Assembly: GCF_001949145.1 (NCBI RefSeq) | Contig: NW_019091446.1 | Coordinates: 760,454-810,908 of the forward strand | Direction: 5' to 3' | Origin: Acanthaster planci | Lineage: Eukaryota; Echinodermata; Asteroidea; Valvatida; Acanthasteridae | DNA length: 50,455 bases | Part shown: positions 34,717 through 50,455 of the stretch, piece after piece | Position numbering within the stretch: position 1 is the first letter of the stretch | Layout of the letters: the number at the start of each line of letters is the position of its first letter | Program-made: the position numbers and the translations under genes | Notes under the pieces: model-generated | Told to the model about the DNA's origin: nothing | The model's input: the letters and a program-made list of their open reading frames with translations, nothing else | Databases searched by the model: none

Positions 34717-37446
34717 TAACCAATGAGCAGACACTGAGTATAAACCAACAGTTTGTTGATCTCTTTTCGTGGTTACATTATTTTATAGGCATTGGGCTTT
34801 TTCATGCAAAACTGCCTTGAAAGGACTTGAACAAACTCACTCAATTTGTGGCCTGGCTTGATTAGTCGTTCATGTGGCACTTTTTAAGTAGTTTTTTACA
34901 TTTGTGTTCAATGATGTAGGCATAAGCCATGGACAGACATCTAGAGGCTTGATAATACATTTCGGTCTTGGTCCAAGTTCTATTTTCTCGGAACTGATTG
35001 GTTCCCCGAGTCCTGGATGGCATCACACTGACAACTGGTGGACATTTTTTGGCATGAATCCATTCCCAGTGCATACAGGAGAAAAAATTACGCTCATGAT
35101 ATTGAAAGTGCCCGGCACAAGCACACTCATGGCACCGTTCATTGTGGGTGTTGATGTGATACCTATATAAGTAGCACAAACAAGACGCGGTGTAGAGACA
35201 CTGGTCATAATTGGATTTTCTGTTCAAAGCTGTTATGCATGCTGACACAGGTTAAGTATGCAATAAAACACTGACTGGCAACTCTCACAAAAAAGGAAAC
35301 TTGCAAATCATGAAATATGTACTAATTTATGCAGCGTTTAGAAAAACTTGGTTACTTCCTAAACACAATAATCCCTAAAATGTTCACTGCAGAACTGCAC
35401 CCTTGCCCTGATTACTATTCATGGGGGCAATATGGATATATAAAATATGTGATATATTATTTATAGTATGAACATATTGCTTGATGAATTACTATAGTAT
35501 ATTACCATGAATATATAGCCATCAGCACACATATAAGTACTTGTAATTTGTTAACGACTTTCGATCATTTCATCAATTCAGACAGGGAGGTGTGTGTGTT
35601 CATTGGACATTCTTGTAACTCGTTCACTGTGAATATACGTAATATCAACTTGTAAGAGTAATAACATATTTTCCAAACAGAATTCTAAGAATTGTACATA
35701 AACTCGACCCTGACGAAAATACTTACCACTCCCTTACCAATAATGTACATTTCTGTTGTGTAAAGGCATGTGCAGTAGCACAGGTGAAATAGATTATCTC
35801 TAGGAAATCATTGATCGTACACTGTAAACTCAGTTTCTAGTTGCCATATTGGGCTATTGAACACATATAACATTGGATAGCTCCACCGGTAAGGGCACTA
35901 GTTTGGTATCTTGCCAGTTATAGGTCATAGCAGGACCTTGCTTAACAACCTGTAGAGTGTATGTAAAATCATATTGATTCAGGACTGTTAGGGTTAAAGG
36001 AAGATCAGGATTTTGACACATTGCATGCAGTGTGCAAAAACTACGGGAATCATTCCTTCAAATGGTATTAACTGGTTAATGAGTAGATGTTCGGCCATGT
36101 CCCAACATCTTGGCTGCTGTTTAAAATTACGCATGAGCATTAATAGGTAATGGCTGCAGCCAATCTTTCCATTGAGTTGTAAGTTCAGGTCTCAGCTAAG
36201 TAATTTGGACATGATGGCCTTAGTAAAGAATCTGCTATGGTTAAAGTCTGTCTGCAGTCTGACAGTTGGTCCCAGGGACCAATGTGACCCAAGCCAATTA
36301 AACGAGTCACAAGTTAGCAGAGCCAACATTGAGATAAAGGCTTTGAAAAGAATCTTACTCATTGTAAATCAGTAGGAACCTGCAACATTTTTTCACCCAC
36401 ATAATGTTCATTTCTATCAGGATACCAGACTGAGTGATGTATCAATACACACTGCAGCACTTAGTTTGTTTTTCTAATGCGAACTAAACTCTAAAATGCT
36501 GAAATATGGCTTGGAGACTCACTTTGTGAATCCTGCCACATATACCAACCTTTTAATTTAGATTTTGAGCTTTAACCTTTTGAGCATTAGATTTTAATTT
36601 AAATTGGGAGACTGATCTCGTAGTCTAGAAACTGCACCGTAGTTGAGGACTACTGCATGTATGATAGCTAGCAATGTAACTTACCAGTTCAGTATTCCAA
36701 CAGTACATGCCCAAAGTGAATCGTGTCTGAGGTCACATCTTATGCAAGGTCTTCCCATCAACATCTTTGTTCCTGAACGACCTTGTTTTTTTTTGCAGTA
36801 CCAAACTGGCTTGTTGGAAGAAACACACGTGTACTGTTTTTACTAGGACCCCATAAATACATCAATTAATATACAACCTTGAAATTTGGTTCCAATATAA
36901 CTTTGAAAAATATCTTTAGAGTGATATCTTTTGACTATTGTTTGTTATTGGCTTCATGCTGTTAACTACTTGTGGACGAATGTTTTGGCCAAAAAACACG
37001 TTTTGAAAAGATAAACAACAGCCTGATGTTAATGAATGCCACACAGCGACTTTCGAGAGTCATGACATTTACATGATAGTCCTCACCATAGTTTCAGATT
37101 TTGCAACATACCGAGGCCCTGACATTGGGCCGTAGTTGCTACTATGCAGGCTTGCAGGCAGTTGTACATTGGCCAAGTTGCAGCACACAGCTTACTTCCA
37201 CAAACTTCACCGATATGTATACAAAAACCCATGACTGAGAAAAGAGATAAGTACCAAGAACATACATCCGGTTGAGGATGAGATAGGGAACAAACAGAAA
37301 TTTAACCAATCAGCCCTTGTGAATAGGAAGAAAGATTACTAGGCAACAGGGACAAGTACCATGGTTGTGGGGACACTACCTATAAGAAATACTTCTTATG
37401 GGCACAACCGTTGTTAAGGACATCAGAAGAAATTGTCCCATTATAC
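34717..37446. other. Intergenic, no gene seen
   Basis: A+T-rich spacer between the convergent genes. A weak tRNA-like piece lies near 35886-35940 (TAGCTCCACCGGTAAGGGC resembles a tRNA D arm but lacks a good B box). Open frames of up to 128 codons here have no family resemblance. Confidence 0.6.
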
Positions 37447-37915
37447 GGTGCACTGCGCTAATTCAAGGTCCATTGAAAACAGTGTAAAGTCAGCGAAGTT
37501 GAGAGCCCCATTGCAGCTAACTGAAGTCCCTGAGGACCCCTCAAACAAAAAATGTGTTGTTCGGTCCTTCAAATTAAATTTCATTTGATTTTCAAATTTT
37601 AGTGGTTAACCAATAAAATTTTTAATTATCTGCCCAAATCAAACTCACCCTCAAAAATGTGAATGTTCCCAAGTCTTCTCAGCAACCATTTTTCAAATGA
37701 CATCCCCTGACATTTTCCGACAATATTTCAGTAACATTTTTGTCTGCTTTACCCCCCGGATGAGAGCCCTTGAATCTAGGAAGTTGATCCCAAACCATAC
37801 TTACACAATCCCACATTTCTTGGCCCATGCAGACCCCTTTTTGAAAGAATTTGTAGGGGTAGTTTTAAGCGCCTCGACCCAGCAGGGAATTTTCCTTGGA
37901 CTGGGACAGTGCACC
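37447..37915. mobile_element. MITE family copy 2 (terminal repeat GGTGCACTG)
   Basis: It starts GGTGCACTG and ends CAGTGCACC, a perfect 9-bp terminal inverted repeat that extends imperfectly to about 22 bp. It aligns over its length, in the same orientation, with 22070-22551; shared blocks include GATTTTCAAATTTTAGT and CCCAAGTCTTCTCAGCA. It has no open reading frame for a transposase, so it is non-autonomous. No clear target-site duplication was seen. Confidence 0.8.
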
Positions 37916-38133
37916 GGTCAATGCAGTGCCAAACCCAGGCATGTTTGATGGTTCACCAGTGTGTGGACTGGTTAAGGAAAAGAAATTCTTACCATACAAG
38001 CAAACAAACACCCACACAAAAATGTTCAAAACTTAATACTCTGAAAGTACAGAAAGTGGTAAACAAATGAGAAATCTGTTTATTCCTTTAACAAAATACA
38101 GGGTGAGAATAGGTACATTTGAAAATATGAGCT

Positions 38134-39060
38134 ATGACAAGCCATACAATGACAAGCCATACAATGACAAGCCATACAATGACAAGCCATACAATGACAA
38201 GCCATACAATGACAAGCCATACAATGACAAGCCATACAATGACAAGCCATACAATGACAAGCCATACAATGACAAGCCATACAATGACAAGCCATACAAT
38301 GACANNNNNNNNNNNNNNNNNNNNNNNNNNNNNNNNNNNNNNNNNNNNNNNNNNNNNNNNNNNNNNNNNNNNNNNNNNNNNNNNNNNNNNNNNNNNNNNN
38401 NNNNNNNNNNNNNNNNNNNNNNNNNNNNNNNNNNNNNNNNNNNNNNNNNNNNNNNNNNNNNNNNNNNNNNNNNNNNNNNNNNNNNNNNNNNNNNNNNNNN
38501 NNNNNNNNNNNNNNNNNNNNNNNNNNNNNNNNNNNNNNNNNNNNNNNNNNNNNNNNNNNNNNNNNNNNNNNNNNNNNNNNNNNNNNNNNNNNNNNNNNNN
38601 NNNNNNNNNNNNNNNNNNNNNNNNNNNNNNNNNNNNNNNNNNNNNNNNNNNNNNNNNNNNNNNNNNNNNNNNNNNNNNNNNNNNNNNNNNNNNNNNNNNN
38701 NNNNNNNNNNNNNNNNNNNNNNNNNNNNNNNNNNNNNNNNNNNNNNNNNNNNNNNNNNNNNNNNNNNNNNNNNNNNNNNNNNNNNNNNNNNNNNNNNNNN
38801 NNNNNNNNNNNNNNNNNNNNNNNNNNNNNNNNNNNNNNNNNNNNNNNNNNNNNNNNNNNNNNNNNNNNNNNNNNNNNNNNNNNNNNNNNNNNNNNNNNNN
38901 NNNNNNNNNNNNNNNNNNNNNNNNATGACAAGCCATACAATGACAAGCCATACAATGACAAGCCATACAATGACAAGCCATACAATGACAAGCCATACAA
39001 TGACAAGCCATACAATGACAAGCCATACAATGACAAGCCATACAATGACAAGCCATACAA
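38134..39060. repeat. 15-bp minisatellite (ATGACAAGCCATACA)n interrupted by an assembly gap
   Basis: Perfect 15-bp units run from 38134 to the gap at 38305 (11 full units plus six bases) and from 38925 to 39060 (nine units plus one base). No unit differs in the visible parts. Because 15 is a multiple of three, five of the six frames stay open; one + frame reads Asp-Lys-Pro-Tyr-Asn repeated. This is an arithmetic effect, not evidence of a protein. Confidence 0.97.
38305..38924. other. Assembly gap (620 N)
   Basis: A run of N entirely within the minisatellite. The flanking units are out of register with a 620-base gap (620 leaves remainder 5 on division by 15, while continuity needs 9), so the N length is probably an estimate or the hidden array is interrupted. 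Confidence 0.98.
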
Positions 39061-40869
39061 GTAGAGTAGTCTCACAACGTAAAAAAAACTGGCAACGTAA
39101 ATGGCAGCACATTAATGCAGTGCCTAAACAAATTGTTGTTTTCATCAACACAGCAGACATTTTCTTTGACAGCGCCTCTGAAAAAAGACAAACACTAACC
39201 ACACAAATACATGTCTATATGAAAAGAAAACTTTCAAAATTCACAAAATAAATAAAAATACCTAACTACACAAATACGTATGAAACAAACAAAATCATTA
39301 AAAAATGAACATTGATGGTTTTCATTATTGACATGTAGGTGCATACATTTGGTTCCTATTTCCAAACTGCAAACTGAACCAAAAGTAACTTGCAAGCAAG
39401 TACCATGTTTTGGGGTTGTACTCAAAAGCATTAAGCATGATGGCACGAGGACAATGGCAAGTGGCAGCTGGACTAACAGATAAAATCTTGGCCAATCATC
39501 AATGGTTAGACTCATCTATTATGGACTAGCCTGTCTGGGTCGGTAACATGGTTGGGGGATAATGATCGTCTTGGCTATTTCTGATATAGAGTTCCAAAGT
39601 GAATATGTCCCACACAGAATTATGTGTTAAGATCATTACCACATGAACCAGTGGGTGAACCAACGCACCCACCTCCGTTTGTTTGCAACAATACTTCTTA
39701 GTTCTAAATGACTTCAGTTCTCTATACAGCTGAGAAGCTAATGAAGTGTGACATGTTGATGTCTCAGTGAACACTGACAAGGTTTGAAGATTTCTATGTG
39801 AGGAGAGAAACTCAATTTCACAATTCTGGGGATACTGGGACTGAGGTATTTCAAACTTTTTTCACAGGTGAAAAGTGTTTCCTGAAATTTCCCACCAGTT
39901 AACCAGTGAGAGCTGATCAATCTTTCTGCAAATTTGGAAAACACGGGATTTTAAAAGCCTACAAGTGTTTGGAAACAGGTCAAAAAAGGAGAGAAAAGTT
40001 TGAAGGCAAGCCCCAAACATGTCGGTCATCTACTGACAGTATCGACAGACAGGAAGACATCTATGATCCAACTTGACTTTAGTTGTCAACATGAATGCAT
40101 GTGAGAATTGCAAGTGCAACAATTTTGAATGGTCCAGGCTTCACGAAAATCATCTCTGGCCTTTAGAGTGGCATGCTTATACAATTTGGTATGTGTCACA
40201 CTGTTATAATGTTTTATTCATGTTGGTGATGTACATAGCTGCCACGGTCTTCCCCCCCTCAAACTGCACTGCCTTCATTTGAGGGTTACACAGTGACAAT
40301 GACCCCCCTGATTAATTTTTCCTGAATAGTTAATACAAGTAAAGGAACCTACAAACTTCAGCTGCAGTCAAACTGCCAATATTCACCGTTGGAACAATGT
40401 GAAAAGAATGCACTCTTCACAGAACAATTCATGCATCAATTAAACTGAAGAGATGCCTCAAAGCTGAGGCGTAATCGGTCAGATTTGCAAACAGAACACT
40501 GCTACGAAAGTGAAGCAAAAGTCTGTATTGCAATACATCATGACCATGGCAGACACTCAAACATACAACACACACAGACAGGCAACCCTTTCAGCAAAAC
40601 AACAAAACACACTAACCTAAATGAACTTGGCAGTATGATTGAACTGACAGTGGTTGACCTTTCCCAGTCATGGCACTAGACGAATCCAAGGATCTGTCGG
40701 AGATATTCACGCCATCTGTTGTGATAGCCAAAAGAGTCACCACTAGACAAACAACTCCCCCAATTACCCTGAGAAACTTAACAGCAATATTGACTGATTG
40801 CACAGCAAGATCTCCAGTCAATTCGGTGGGCACAAAGCAACAGCTCCATGAGATATAAGATCTCCAGTC
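39061..40869. other. Spacer and possible distal DDX43 3' UTR
   Basis: No gene recognised. Read on the - strand, a polyadenylation-type hexamer (plus-strand TTTATT) occurs at 40213-40218, about 0.9 kb past the DDX43 stop; another is at 38079-38084. Short open frames lack any recognisable domain. Confidence 0.5.
40213..40218 (-). terminator. Candidate DDX43 polyadenylation signal
   Basis: AATAAA on the - strand, the nearest canonical hexamer that I see downstream of the DDX43 stop at 41128. A variant ATTAAA lies nearer, around 41029, inside the inverted-repeat element. The choice is unproven. Confidence 0.3.
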
Positions 40870-41063
40870 TGGGCCCAGTTTAACGGACCTTCTCAGCACA
40901 AACACTACTTATCAGGTTGATGTGCTGAGCAAAACCAGCTGGCAACCAGTCAAAAAAGATCCTCAACATGTGCTTTGTGGACTGGTAACCAGCTTTTGCT
41001 AAGCAAATTTTTCCTGTACTTAGCACATATTTAATGGATAGCAACTCTATCAAAGTGGTCCCA
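40870..41063. mobile_element. Palindromic MITE, TIR TGGGCCCA/TGGGACCA, next to the DDX43 stop
   Basis: The left end TGGGCCCAGTTTAACGGA mirrors the right end (read on the - strand) TGGGACCACTTTGATAGA. Inner arms are better matched: GAGCAAAACCAGCTGGCAAC (40927-40946) against the reverse complement of 40979-41003, which reads GCTTAGCAAAAGCTGGTTAC. No reading frame is present. The element starts 65 bp beyond the DDX43 stop and so probably lies in its 3' UTR, where the transcript could fold into a long imperfect hairpin. Confidence 0.7.
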
Positions 41064-41127
41064 GGTTGATGGGTACAACTGAACAGCACCATTTAGAACA
41101 AACATCATCTCATCAGAAACCTTGCCA

Positions 41128-50286
<9,159 letters not shown>

Positions 50287-50455
50287 CTAAAGGGAAAAGA
50301 GAAGGGAGAAATGGATGCCGAAAAAGAGGAATGTTATCAAATGTTAAAAAAATGCTGGAAAATGCATGAGAGTGAATGGATTATGACGCAGTGTCCATAA
50401 GCTGGACACTTTGCACCAATTGCTTTCCCTTCATAGCAAATAAGTACATGTGGGG
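50287..50455 (-). other. DDX43 intron running off the window
   Basis: Sequence upstream of the first DDX43 exon seen, ending with a CCTTTAG acceptor. No further exon was recognised before the window ends. Confidence 0.7.

Noticed and set aside
35886-35940. tRNA D-arm-like TAGCTCCACCGGTAAGGGC
   Set aside because: The B box is absent, so it is too weak to call a SINE or tRNA gene.
38067-39251. 394-codon frame across the minisatellite
   Set aside because: It exists only because a 15-bp unit keeps the frame open and the N run is read through.

Overview
The window is nuclear DNA of an animal. It has interrupted genes with GT-AG introns, A+T-rich non-coding DNA, tRNA-derived SINEs, small inverted-repeat DNA elements, a minisatellite and one assembly gap. 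The proteins are bilaterian-like. The compact introns, the frequent TACATG/GTACATGTAC words and the repeat types suggest an invertebrate deuterostome (echinoderm, hemichordate or amphioxus). This placement is inference; nothing here fixes the species.

Two protein-coding genes are supported, both partial and pointing at each other. The first is the 3' part of MIB1 (mind bomb E3 ubiquitin ligase) on the + strand. Nine exons between 25024 and 33244 encode the last 378 residues: the C-terminal ankyrin repeats and all three RING fingers. Every splice phase matches. The second is the 3' part of a DDX43-like DEAD-box RNA helicase on the - strand. Thirteen exons run from 50286 down to 41128 and encode the last 461 residues, from just before the Q motif to a Gly/Arg-rich tail; its N-terminal (KH domain) exons lie beyond 50455. 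The stop codons are 7.9 kb apart, tail to tail.

1-25023: I find no coding exon here. The first MIB1 exon seen begins inside a codon, so an upstream exon must exist, and this stretch is most simply one very long MIB1 intron (more than 25 kb, against 0.3-2.2 kb for the intron sizes downstream). It holds three perfect MEF2 sites within 83 bp (14421-14503), a second muscle-type cluster (17133-17375), a near-perfect hairpin with telomere-like arms (4187-4245) and one copy of a MITE (22070-22551). Vertebrate MIB1 hosts miR-1-2/miR-133a-1 antisense in an intron, with a MEF2-dependent enhancer. I searched by eye for both miRNAs and did not find them.

25024-33244: MIB1 exons. Their introns contain a G-rich GGGTTA-like tract (26449-26520) and a palindromic element with tRNA B-box-like arms (28070-28326).

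33245-41127: the tail-to-tail spacer. It contains the probable MIB1 3' UTR, a tRNA-Arg-like SINE (34456-34716), the second copy of the MITE (37447-37915), a 15-bp minisatellite broken by 620 Ns (38134-39060), and another inverted-repeat element (40870-41063) just past the DDX43 stop.

41128-50455: DDX43. Its introns hold a 22-bp tandem repeat, a perfect 14-bp-arm hairpin, a TTCACGG-rich element and a degenerate tRNA-like piece.

The two genes have no obvious functional link: one controls Notch-ligand endocytosis, the other remodels RNA.
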